Source: a virus. Taken from it: a stretch of 64,000 nucleotides of DNA. This document shows, in pieces, positions 45,057 to 52,200 of this stretch (the stretch's first letter is position 1; the number at the start of each line of letters is the position of its first letter). The DNA lies in the IMG/VR virus record IMGVR_UViG_3300027749_000063, positions 35,220 to 99,219 of that record, one strand, 5' to 3'. The notes beneath the pieces were generated by a model that worked only from the letters and a program-made list of their open reading frames with translations, did no database searches and had not been told where the DNA came from. The position numbers and the translations under genes were made by a program.

Positions 45057-45205
45057 GTCTAGCTAAACAGATCGTATCTGAGGCTTTAAACATTGCTATC
45101 TCTAAGGGATGCTTTGGCTTAGTAGAAGTTTCTAATATCGTTAAGGCTTTGGAAAAGCTTGAGGAAACTCAAGACATCCAGTTTGGCGAAATTACACAAG
45201 AGTAA
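45047..45205 (+). CDS. Small helical protein overlapping its upstream neighbour, 52 aa
   Basis: An ATG at 45047, within the last codons of the preceding gene, opens MELSLAKQIVSEALNIAISK..., a short amphipathic helical protein ending EITQE. It has clean codon usage, ends 5 bases before a strong terminator, and fills the space between the preceding gene and that terminator. The 10-base overlap points to translational coupling. There is no known family. Its pairing with the LPW-ended protein is a common arrangement in phages. Confidence 0.6.
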   Translation: MELSLAKQIVSEALNIAISKGCFGLVEVSNIVKALEKLEETQDIQFGEITQE

Positions 45206-45210
45206 ACTAA

Positions 45211-45235
45211 GGGGGTGAAAGCCCCCTTTTATTTT
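45211..45235 (+). terminator. Rho-independent terminator after the fibre unit
   Basis: GGGGG and CCCCC (45211-45226) pair around TGAAAG with A/T flanks adding pairs, followed by TTTTATTTTA. It separates the fibre unit from the lysis and accessory genes that start at 45241. Confidence 0.8.
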
Positions 45236-45240
45236 ATACT

Positions 45241-45558
45241 ATGAAAAACCTATCCATTAAACTTAACTTTATCTTCTTCTTTGCTATTGTCTACCTTTTA
45301 TACAGGTATGAGTACGTACAAGAACAAGACACCAATCAAGTAATCTCTTTTATAGATTCTATTGATAAAGCAAACGATAACTACTTTGAAAAGATAGACT
45401 CCTTAGAGCATATCAAACACGAAGAGTATAGAACTTACGAAAAAATCACTTTAAAGTATGACACCATTCAAATCGCTATTGACACTATGCCTGACATTGA
45501 TGGCACAAAGTATCTACTCACAATCTCTAGACAGCTTACCGCTAAAGGAGTTGAATAA
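45241..45558 (+). CDS. Putative inner-membrane spanin-like protein, 105 aa
   Basis: A short basic start (MKNLSIKLN) is followed by a hydrophobic segment (FIFFFAIVYLLYRY, about residues 10-23). The rest is a charged, largely helical periplasmic part with heptad-like spacing (FIDSIDKANDNYFEKIDSLE). This N-terminal anchor plus coiled coil is the layout of inner-membrane spanins such as Rz. The next gene overlaps its last 101 bases in another frame and starts with a signal peptide, again as in Rz/Rz1 pairs. The identification rests on architecture and overlap, not on sequence similarity. Confidence 0.45.
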   Translation: MKNLSIKLNFIFFFAIVYLLYRYEYVQEQDTNQVISFIDSIDKANDNYFEKIDSLEHIKHEEYRTYEKITLKYDTIQIAIDTMPDIDGTKYLLTISRQLTAKGVE

Positions 45559-45817
45559 CGAGTTCCTTAAGGGAATTCAAGCACGTGAGAGAGTAGTAAG
45601 TCTTAAAAAGATAGTTAAGACTGACAGTGTACAGTTATCTTTATATAAAGATTCTATTATTCCTAACTTTAGATTAGCTCTAGATACCGCTAAAGTAGAG
45701 ATAGTTCGCTTAGATACTAAAGTTAGATCTCAAGCACAAACTATTAAAACACTTAAAAATGTTTTGAAAGGTGGATTAATTGCTATAGCTTTGTTAACCA
45801 TAGGGTTAATACTTTAA
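45458..45817 (+). CDS. Putative outer spanin-like protein with signal peptide and C-terminal membrane segment, 119 aa
   Basis: The N-terminus MTPFKSLLTLCLTLMAQSIYS is a good signal peptide, likely cut before QSLDSLP. It is encoded wholly inside the 3' part of the preceding gene, which supports the early ATG. The middle (about 35-95) is a coiled-coil-type helix, and the C-terminus LKGGLIAIALLTIGLIL is a membrane segment. An export signal plus coiled coil plus C-terminal anchor is the layout of a unimolecular spanin. The only Cys is at position 11 in LTLC, which is a poor lipobox. A link between the two membranes at lysis is inferred. Confidence 0.45.
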   Translation: MTPFKSLLTLCLTLMAQSIYSQSLDSLPLKELNNEFLKGIQARERVVSLKKIVKTDSVQLSLYKDSIIPNFRLALDTAKVEIVRLDTKVRSQAQTIKTLKNVLKGGLIAIALLTIGLIL

Positions 45818-45827
45818 CTCTCTGCCT

Positions 45828-47162
45828 ATGATGCCAATCTCTAAACAGATTGTTCAATATTACATTGACAATCCAAATACAACCGAGACAGCTGTTGAAG
45901 TTGCTATACGCTTCAACTATCAGCCAGAAATAAACAATCTACTAAGAGGAAAAAGAGTTCGTGACTTAAAGAGAACAGCAATGGCTCATCTACTTAGAGA
46001 AGATTCTTTGTATCAGCCAAGTGCTACTTCTCCTGTGTTGTCTAACCATACTCTAGGAACTTACGATGAGAACTTAGATAAAGGCACTCTAGAAGTATCT
46101 AAACTAGTTTCTGAACAACCTAGGTCTGCTGAAGAGATTATTAAGATCCACAAAATAGATACTACTAAGTGGAGATTAGTACAGTATTGGAGTAAAGAAA
46201 AACAATCAGGTTGGCTAGTGTCAGCCTTATTTGCTTCTATAAAGCCTGAGGATAGTTTACCTGAAGACATTGAAGCCGTTCTAAGAGAGGTTTTCTTAGA
46301 ATCTAACATAAGTCCTTGCCCTACTCCTAAGAAGGTCCCTGTGGCCTCTAAAAGAGCTTTATTTGTTTATATGAGTGACAAGCATGTAGGAGCACTTACT
46401 CACCCTAACTCTATCTTTAACAACGACTACAACGAAGACATCTTCGAAGTAAGAATGATGAGAGTATTAGAAGAGATAGAGAAGCAAGTAAAGATCTATG
46501 GAAGACTAGAAGATCTTTTTATCTGTGACTTAGGAGATTCATTAGATGGTTGGAGTGGATTAACTACTAGAGGAGGACACCCACTACCTCAAAACATGAA
46601 CAACAAGGAGTCTTTTATGACTTACCTTTATGCTCACAAAAGATTCTTTGATGAATTGCAAGAAAAGAATCTTGCAAATAACATCCATGCAATTATGCAG
46701 ACAGAGGACAACCACTCAGGTTCCTTTGGTTATATTACAAATCAAGCACTCACTCTTTATTTAAATACAGCTTATCCTTTTATCAAAGTAACGATAATGG
46801 AAAAGTTTTTAGAACATTTTGATTATGGCAAACACACGTTTATCTTTACTCATGGCAAAGATTCTGAGGATCTTAAACATGGTCTTCCCCTTTTCTTAAC
46901 AGAAAAAGCAGAAAATTTCCTTAATAAATACATAGATCATCATGGTCTAGGAGAGAATAAAAATATTTCGATAGTAAAAGGAGACTTACATACAGAGAGT
47001 ATGCAACAAGTCTATAAGTTTAGATACCGTAATGTTCTCTCTATGTATGGCTCTTCTAAGTGGGTAATGAACAACTTTGGTCCAGGATATCCAGGAGTTT
47101 CATTTGATTTAGTAGAAAAAGATACGGATTTAATATATTCGTTTTATATTCGCTTTAAATAA
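45828..47162 (+). CDS. Calcineurin-like metallophosphoesterase with N-terminal HTH-like region, 444 aa
   Basis: The C-terminal two thirds holds the metal-binding blocks of the calcineurin-like fold: SDKHVG (D184, H186), GDSLDG (D237, D240), a TEDNHSG block in the place of GNHD, FTHGKD and GDLH. Residues about 5-60 look like a helix-turn-helix (TETAVEVAIRFNYQPEINNL). A second small helical domain (about 88-130) contains SAEEIIKIHKIDTTKWRLVQ. Such fused proteins are frequent in Bacteroidota phages, but their substrate is unknown. The gene starts 10 bases after the spanin-like gene. It could act on nucleic acid ends or nucleotides. Confidence 0.7.
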   Translation: MMPISKQIVQYYIDNPNTTETAVEVAIRFNYQPEINNLLRGKRVRDLKRTAMAHLLREDSLYQPSATSPVLSNHTLGTYDENLDKGTLEVSKLVSEQPRSAEEIIKIHKIDTTKWRLVQYWSKEKQSGWLVSALFASIKPEDSLPEDIEAVLREVFLESNISPCPTPKKVPVASKRALFVYMSDKHVGALTHPNSIFNNDYNEDIFEVRMMRVLEEIEKQVKIYGRLEDLFICDLGDSLDGWSGLTTRGGHPLPQNMNNKESFMTYLYAHKRFFDELQEKNLANNIHAIMQTEDNHSGSFGYITNQALTLYLNTAYPFIKVTIMEKFLEHFDYGKHTFIFTHGKDSEDLKHGLPLFLTEKAENFLNKYIDHHGLGENKNISIVKGDLHTESMQQVYKFRYRNVLSMYGSSKWVMNNFGPGYPGVSFDLVEKDTDLIYSFYIRFK

Positions 47163-47178
47163 AATTAAATAAACAGTT

Positions 47179-47409
47179 ATGATTACCCTAGCAGATATAG
47201 ATAAATTAAAAAATAAGTTTTACTTAGACTCAGAAAAAGATGGGCCAGGAGTAAGACCTAACGTAATACTAATCACAGAGGATCAGTTTGAAGAGATACT
47301 AAAAGAAATGGGTGTAGAAGATGAAGAAGATGTTACAATAGAAAGCATACTAGGAATGGATGTGGTTATAGCAAATGGATTAGAATACCCAAGACTGCTA
47401 AGACTTTAA
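47179..47409 (+). CDS. Hypothetical acidic protein, 76 aa
   Basis: This Asp/Glu-rich small protein begins MITLADIDKLKNKFYLDSEK and ends NGLEYPRLLRL, with an ESILGMDVVIANGLE segment typical of small phage proteins of unknown function. It is the last plus-strand gene. Its TAA stop shares the TTTAAA palindrome at 47405-47410 with the stop of the convergent fibre gene. No terminator follows. Confidence 0.5.
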   Translation: MITLADIDKLKNKFYLDSEKDGPGVRPNVILITEDQFEEILKEMGVEDEEDVTIESILGMDVVIANGLEYPRLLRL

Positions 47410-48203
47410 ATCTGAGTAACTTTAAATACTACAGAGTAAGCATCCGTATTATTGTTGTCTACATAGACAGTAGGAACACTTCCTCCTACAAATCCTGAAG
47501 TAAAATTAAGAATCATTCCCCCTCCTATTGTTGTTACACCTGCCTGACCTATACTAGATTGAGGAGTAGCTGCATTATTAAAAGTCGCTACATATACCCC
47601 TGCTTCTTGTTTGTCTTGAGTTACGTTATTAACAGCGTAGTACTCTATTTTAAGTAAACCTACAAAGAATTGAGTAGCAGATTGATACAGAACGGTGTTA
47701 TTAGACATTCCATTTACTACTACAGTAGTTGAGCTACCTCCACCTCCACCACTTCCATTAGAAGCAGCAGTAATTCTACCTTGAGCATCTACTGTAATGT
47801 TAGAATTTGTGTAAGAGCCTGCAGTTACTGCAGTATTGGCTAGAGAGATGGTTCCACTTGCTGTTATTGTTCCTCCGCTTAATCCTGTTCCTGCTGTGAT
47901 AGAAGTAACAGTACCTAAGTACTGATCTCCACTTACAGGAGTATAACCAAGAGCATTAGTAACATCAGTACCTGTTAAGGTAATAGCACCTGTTCTTGTG
48001 TTAAAGCTTGTAACAAAGTTTGCTGAGCTAAAGCCTATAGTCACATCTCCAGTACCAGAGTTAGTACCTGTGCTACTAATGGTCAAAGGAGAACTAACTA
48101 TAAGTTTAGTAATCAAAGCCTCTCCAGAGGTAGAAACGTTTATGTCGCTTCTACCTACAGAGAAATTATCAATAAGGGAACCACCAATCTGAGTTCTAGC
48201 CAT
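47406..48203 (-). CDS. Fibre protein C, 265 aa
   Basis: The N-terminus MARTQIGGSLIDNFSVGRSD is a fibre anchor. Residues about 60-100 carry FNTRTGAITLTGTDVTNALGY, a module also present in the 228-aa fibre encoded upstream. A TVTSITAGTGLSGGTITASG repeat block follows, then a Gly-rich hinge (GSGGGGGSS, about 149-157). A C-terminal beta domain of about 100 residues ends VVFKVTQI. It is the most distal gene of the minus-strand unit and converges with the plus-strand arm. A receptor-binding or decoration role is inferred from composition. Confidence 0.65.
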   Translation of the reverse strand: MARTQIGGSLIDNFSVGRSDINVSTSGEALITKLIVSSPLTISSTGTNSGTGDVTIGFSSANFVTSFNTRTGAITLTGTDVTNALGYTPVSGDQYLGTVTSITAGTGLSGGTITASGTISLANTAVTAGSYTNSNITVDAQGRITAASNGSGGGGGSSTTVVVNGMSNNTVLYQSATQFFVGLLKIEYYAVNNVTQDKQEAGVYVATFNNAATPQSSIGQAGVTTIGGGMILNFTSGFVGGSVPTVYVDNNNTDAYSVVFKVTQI

Positions 48204-48222
48204 ATTTACAATTTAAAATATA

Positions 48223-50223
48223 TTAAGGTTTAATATAAGAAATACGGATTTTATCAGTAGAAGTAGGAGTGAATAAGAAAGTAACAGTCAAGGTAGGAGT
48301 ATAAACAATAGTATAATCATTACCTGTACCTGGTTCCATCAATACACCGTTAAAATAAACATGTTCGCTTCCTGATACTCCTGTTGTATTCAATGGAGCA
48401 CTAAATACTGTAGTAGATCCATTAGGTAAAGGAGAAGGAGTTTCTCTTGTTACAATATTAGAGATGTTTAAAGTTCCTGAAGGAAGATCACCTACGCTTA
48501 AAGTAGTACCACTAGTAACTCTACCTTTTGCATCTGTAGTAACCTTGGTATAAGTACCTGCAGTTCCAACACTTGTTAAAGTTAAAGCAATTGAAGTACT
48601 TCCTGAACCTGTAGCATCTCCACTTACGGTAATAGTTTGGTTACCTGTAATGTAGTTAGGAGTCCAGTTTACCCACTTGTTAGTTCCACCACCTGTGTAA
48701 CGAAGCAATTGTCCGTCAGCAGGAGTTGTAATAGTTACATCACTAAGTCCGCTTAGAGCACTGATCAAGTTAATAGCTGTATTAGTTACACCTGTTACAC
48801 GACCTTTAGCATCTACTGTAAATACAGGAACCTGAGTTGCACTACCATAAGTACCTAAAGTTACACCTGAGTTAGCAAGAGTAACTGCAATACCTGTAGC
48901 TCCTGTACCTGTAACGTCACCAGACAATGTGATTGTTTGGTTACCTGTTAAGTAAGTACTAGTATCAAGTGCCCAAGTGTTAGCTGCAGTCTTCTTCAAG
49001 AATCCTGTTGTTCCACTTAAGGTTGCAATTGCACCTAAATCCGCATCATACGCTTGAACATCAGTACCAATAGCAAGACCTAAAGAAGTACGAGCAGCAC
49101 TAGAGTCAGCAGAAGCAATTAGAGTACGACCAAAAGAAGTCAAACTAGTAACAGAAGCTGTATCTAATGCAGTAAAATAAATCATTGTATCAGGAGCAGT
49201 AACAGCTCCAGCCAATGCAGTTAAAGTAGCATCTAAAGTTTGCTTAGCATTTAGTTGAGTTTGGATAGCTGAACTAACACCACTCAAGTAACTCATTTCA
49301 GTTGAAGTTACTGAACTTACGCTTACTTTACCTCCTCCATCAGAAACTAAGGCTCTGCTTACAGTTAAGTTAGAAGTAACAATAGAAGAAGCACCACCTG
49401 TAACAGCTGCTTGTGCTCTAGCATCTAAGTAGTAAAGGTTAGAACCTTCAGCAATATCAGAAGTAGTAGCGTTAGTAGCAGCAGTAGCTCTACCGTAAGT
49501 ATCAAGAGTAACTTTAGTAAAGGTACCTGCACTTACACCAGTAGTTGCTAAGTCAATGTTATCTGCGTTAACAACAATACGGGCAGAAGAAGCTGTACCT
49601 ACGTCAAAAGTAAGACCTGTTTTAGTTAAACCTGCTCCTGCAGTATAATCGGCAGCTCCTGAGAACTGAGAAAATACAATACTAGTAGTACCTAAAGTAA
49701 TAGGTCCAGGAGTACTTTGTACCCAACCTGTTGCTTGAAGAGTAGTTCCACTCTGTACAAAGTAGAAAGCGTTTACTAACTCTGTACCTGTGTCTGAGTC
49801 TGTAGAACGAGCCCAAGCACCTGCAGCTACATCATAAACACCGTTCTGTGTAGTTGTAGTTTGGTTCTTTACAAGAACACGGTCACCTGCAATAACAGAA
49901 ACACCATCAATAGTCTGTGTTCCACTTAAGGTAATGTTTGCAGTTGTTGCTACTCTTACTGCAGTTTTAGTACTCAAACCTTGAGCAACTGAATCTACAT
50001 AAGCTTTGGTAGCTACATCTGAGTTAGAAGTAGGAGTTCCTACGTTAGTTACTTTGAATCCTCCTAAAGACTGATCTGCTGTAAAAGCTACTGATCCATC
50101 TTTTTTGACAAAGTTAGCTCCATCTGCAAGTTTCGAACTTGCTATGGCTGCGGATGCATCAATATCACTGTTTATGATAGTTAACGCATCCAGTTGCGAC
50201 TTTTTAATTTTAGTTAATGCCAT
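48223..50223 (-). CDS. Long fibre protein D, 666 aa
   Basis: The N-terminus MALTKIKKSQLDALTIINSD is followed by IASSKLADGANFVKKDGSV and SDVATKAYVDS (about 75-85), the classic opening of phage tail fibres with a helical neck. TIDGVSVIAGDRVLVKNQTT and ARSTDSDTG are further stock fibre modules. Repeats of GNQTITLSGDVTGTGATGIA and TVDAKGRVTG give a periodic beta shaft (about 415-600). Residues about 495-530 have the ALSGLSDVTITTPADGQLLR module, and the C-terminus (YFNGVLMEPGTGNDYT, then IRISYIKP) matches the tip of fibre E. A long side or tail fibre is likely. Confidence 0.7.
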   Translation of the reverse strand: MALTKIKKSQLDALTIINSDIDASAAIASSKLADGANFVKKDGSVAFTADQSLGGFKVTNVGTPTSNSDVATKAYVDSVAQGLSTKTAVRVATTANITLSGTQTIDGVSVIAGDRVLVKNQTTTTQNGVYDVAAGAWARSTDSDTGTELVNAFYFVQSGTTLQATGWVQSTPGPITLGTTSIVFSQFSGAADYTAGAGLTKTGLTFDVGTASSARIVVNADNIDLATTGVSAGTFTKVTLDTYGRATAATNATTSDIAEGSNLYYLDARAQAAVTGGASSIVTSNLTVSRALVSDGGGKVSVSSVTSTEMSYLSGVSSAIQTQLNAKQTLDATLTALAGAVTAPDTMIYFTALDTASVTSLTSFGRTLIASADSSAARTSLGLAIGTDVQAYDADLGAIATLSGTTGFLKKTAANTWALDTSTYLTGNQTITLSGDVTGTGATGIAVTLANSGVTLGTYGSATQVPVFTVDAKGRVTGVTNTAINLISALSGLSDVTITTPADGQLLRYTGGGTNKWVNWTPNYITGNQTITVSGDATGSGSTSIALTLTSVGTAGTYTKVTTDAKGRVTSGTTLSVGDLPSGTLNISNIVTRETPSPLPNGSTTVFSAPLNTTGVSGSEHVYFNGVLMEPGTGNDYTIVYTPTLTVTFLFTPTSTDKIRISYIKP

Positions 50224-50256
50224 TGTATTTAGTTATTTAGTTATTTAGTTTTTCTA

Positions 50257-50943
50257 TTAGATTATTTGATACTCTACTATGAGTTGATCTGAGGGAACAG
50301 GAGCGTAAATAAGGCTTACTTGACTTACCCCTGCTTCTACGTAATCATAACCTGCCCCTCTAGTTAACCTTTGTCCGTTTAAGAATACTCTTGTAGTACC
50401 AGAGACAAAGTTAGAACTAGTATTAAAGTTAGTATTACTTCCGTTCTTGGCTCCTGATAGATTGTAATCATAGTCTATCTTAAAAGCGTTAAAACTAGGA
50501 CTCCAATTCTCCCACTGACTAGTAGCTGAGTTAAACCTAAGCAACTGTCCATTAGAAGGAGTAGGTGTGGTTACATCTGTTAACTGATCTAAGTTTGTAG
50601 GTGGGGTAAAACCTAAAGCTGTAGTTACATCTGAAGAGTTAAGAACAACAACTCCTGTCCTTGTGTTAAAGGAAGTAACTCCTCCCCCTCCTCCGCTTAC
50701 TGTTTTCCAAGTACTATCATCTGCTAAGAACTTAGTTCCTGTTCCTGAAGAACCTGAACCTAATCTATTGACGTTAATCGTACCAATAGTAATGTACCTT
50801 GCATCGAATAAACGATAAGCTAAAGGACCATTACCACTTACAGGTGTAGCAAAAACATAGCCAGAAGGTAACAATACTATTCCACCTACTGAAGTCTGTG
50901 CATATGCCTGTAATTCTGCTTGGGATAAGGGATTATTAGCCAT
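50257..50943 (-). CDS. Fibre protein E, 228 aa
   Basis: After MANNPLSQAELQAYAQTSVG there is a short stem. A Gly-rich hinge leads into SFNTRTGVVVLNSSDVTTALG (shared with fibre C), then LDQLTDVTTPTPSNGQLLRF (shared with fibre D). The C-terminal tip is RVFLNGQRLTRGAGYDYV, ending LIVEYQII, also shared with fibre D. It is thus a shortened recombination of modules from its two neighbours. A TATATTTG element lies 42 bases upstream of its ATG, so the three fibre genes can form their own transcript. Confidence 0.65.
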   Translation of the reverse strand: MANNPLSQAELQAYAQTSVGGIVLLPSGYVFATPVSGNGPLAYRLFDARYITIGTINVNRLGSGSSGTGTKFLADDSTWKTVSGGGGGVTSFNTRTGVVVLNSSDVTTALGFTPPTNLDQLTDVTTPTPSNGQLLRFNSATSQWENWSPSFNAFKIDYDYNLSGAKNGSNTNFNTSSNFVSGTTRVFLNGQRLTRGAGYDYVEAGVSQVSLIYAPVPSDQLIVEYQII

Positions 50944-50985
50944 TAGATATGGAAGGTACAGATTACTGCACAGTAATTGTTATTA

Positions 50986-50993
50986 CAAATATA
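50986..50993 (-). promoter_or_regulatory. TATATTTG -7 element for the minus-strand fibre unit
   Basis: Read on the minus strand, TATATTTG ends 42 bases before the ATG at 50943 and directly follows the T-run of a terminator. No clear TTG is found at N19; the position reads TTT inside the terminator tail. Confidence 0.5.
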
Positions 50994-51000
50994 ATAGATT

Positions 51001-51034
51001 AAAAAAATAAAGAAAGGGGAACTTTTGATTCCCC
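51001..51034 (-). terminator. Terminator between the GroES-like unit and the fibre unit
   Basis: On the minus strand GGGGAA / TTCCCC pair around a short TCAAAAG loop (51016-51034), followed by TTTCTTTATTTTTTT. The -7 element of the next promoter lies 8 bases further on. Confidence 0.75.
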
Positions 51035-51045
51035 CTCCTGGTTGG

Positions 51046-51100
51046 TTAAAAAACTAAATAAACTAAAAACTAAAAACTAAAATTACTAAAATTACTAAAA
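51046..51100 (-). repeat. AT-rich short tandem repeats after the 108-aa gene
   Basis: On the plus strand, ACTAAAA and ACTAAAATT units recur in tandem (AAACTAAATAAACTAAAAACTAAAAACT and onwards). The array lies between the stop codon at 51101 and the terminator. It has the same composition as the leader repeats before several start codons, but here it is behind a gene. Confidence 0.6.
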
Positions 51101-51427
51101 CTACTTAACCTCCTGTGGTCCTCCTGTTAGGCTAAAGAAAGCAAGAATTTCTTCTTTTACTTTCAACTCTAACACTATAGGCTCACTGGTGGTTTCAAAT
51201 TTAGTGATTTTTACTGGAACTTTTTGCTTAGTAGCAGGATCAATTTTATATTGATAGTCTACAGGGTTAAGTTTGTCAGCACTTCCTTCTAGAACAATAG
51301 CTAAGCCATCATCTGTAGGGTAGGTCATTAAGACCTTACTGAGTTCGAAGGAGTAACCTTTCTTAATGATAAGTTCCATCTCTTCTCCACTCTCGATTTT
51401 TTCTCTTTCTGTGTAATAGAATAACAT
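51101..51427 (-). CDS. Hypothetical protein, 108 aa
   Basis: It starts MLFYYTEREKIESGEEMELI and continues with beta-rich sequence (YSFELSKVLMTYPTDDGLAI, KVPVKITKFETTSEPIVLEL), ending in FFSLTGGPQEVK. I do not recognise a family. It is the last gene before a terminator in the early/accessory unit and lies 18 bases behind the GroES-like gene. A small beta-fold protein is likely; the function is unknown. Confidence 0.5.
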   Translation of the reverse strand: MLFYYTEREKIESGEEMELIIKKGYSFELSKVLMTYPTDDGLAIVLEGSADKLNPVDYQYKIDPATKQKVPVKITKFETTSEPIVLELKVKEEILAFFSLTGGPQEVK

Positions 51428-51445
51428 ATTTTTATTTTTAATTGA

Positions 51446-51727
51446 TTACCAAGTGAAAGCAATGTCGCTATCTCTTACCATGATTCTTTCTGCACCATCT
51501 ACTTCTACTAGTTCAGCAGACTGAAGATACATTAAGTTTACATACACTTCATCGCCTACTTTTACGTTGGTTACTTCTTCTCCAACAGTATGGACTTCTA
51601 AGTGCTTTAAACCTATTAGTTCTTTCATGTTCATTTCTTCTTCCATCTCTGGTGTAAGTTGGATAAGTCTTTCTTCTCTATTAGGACGATTGAGTAACAC
51701 TCTGTGTCCAAATAATTTTATGCTCAT
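51446..51727 (-). CDS. GroES-like co-chaperonin, 93 aa
   Basis: The fold pattern of GroES is visible through the whole length: HRVLLNRPN at the N-terminus, a mobile-loop region (about 18-42), then LEVHTVGEEVTNVKVGDEVY (about 43-62) and ELVEVDGAERIMVRDSDIAF (about 71-90). This parallels the bacterial VxxVGxG..xxVKxGDxV ... xxGxexxxxxExDIxA layout, and the length of 93 agrees with GroES. The central mobile loop is shorter and acidic. Phage co-chaperonins replace GroES so that the host GroEL can fold the capsid protein; that role is inferred here. Confidence 0.65.
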   Translation of the reverse strand: MSIKLFGHRVLLNRPNREERLIQLTPEMEEEMNMKELIGLKHLEVHTVGEEVTNVKVGDEVYVNLMYLQSAELVEVDGAERIMVRDSDIAFTW

Positions 51728-51738
51728 TTTTTATTTAA

Positions 51739-52200
51739 TTAAGTCAAGTATTCTTCAAATCTATAGATTTCTTTTCTTATATCCATATCTATGTCATTAA
51801 ATTTTATATTTCTATGAAATAAAATCTTATAATCATCTGACATGTCATGGAATCTGTTTTGTTTAAACATCTCAATGTCTCTTCTGTAGATAGAATTAAC
51901 TCTAAAGACAAACATTATCTTATCTTCTACCTCATAGTAGTCATAGAAAGAGTCAAAGCTGGTAATCTTCTTTTGGAATTCCTGAAAGGCAGCTTTGTCT
52001 GTAGGCTTAAACAAATAAAAAAGACAGTATAGATACTTAGATTTGTATCCGTAGTCATCTACATAAACATTAATTAAACCAAAGTTTAACAATACCCTTA
52101 AAGATTCTTCACCCCTTGCTGTAAATATCAAGGGGCTTAGAAATCTTGTAGTATTATTTAAACTCGTATCCAATATTTTTTTATACAATTCTGATTCCAT
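51739..52200 (-). CDS. Hypothetical protein, 153 aa
   Basis: I place the start at the ATG at 52200 (MESELYKKILDTSLNN...). An earlier ATG at 52245 would overlap the preceding gene by 65 bases rather than 20. The protein is rich in Tyr, Phe, Asp and Lys (YLYCLFYLFKP, DSFYDYYEVEDKIMFVFRVN) and looks like a compact alpha/beta domain. No family is recognised. It follows the PD-(D/E)XK nuclease and precedes the GroES-like gene in the same unit. Confidence 0.5.
   Translation of the reverse strand: MESELYKKILDTSLNNTTRFLSPLIFTARGEESLRVLLNFGLINVYVDDYGYKSKYLYCLFYLFKPTDKAAFQEFQKKITSFDSFYDYYEVEDKIMFVFRVNSIYRRDIEMFKQNRFHDMSDDYKILFHRNIKFNDIDMDIRKEIYRFEEYLT

Noticed and set aside
47998-48192. Plus-strand frame opposite fibre C
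   Set aside because: It is the reverse complement of a Thr/Ser-rich fibre gene, which often leaves long open frames.
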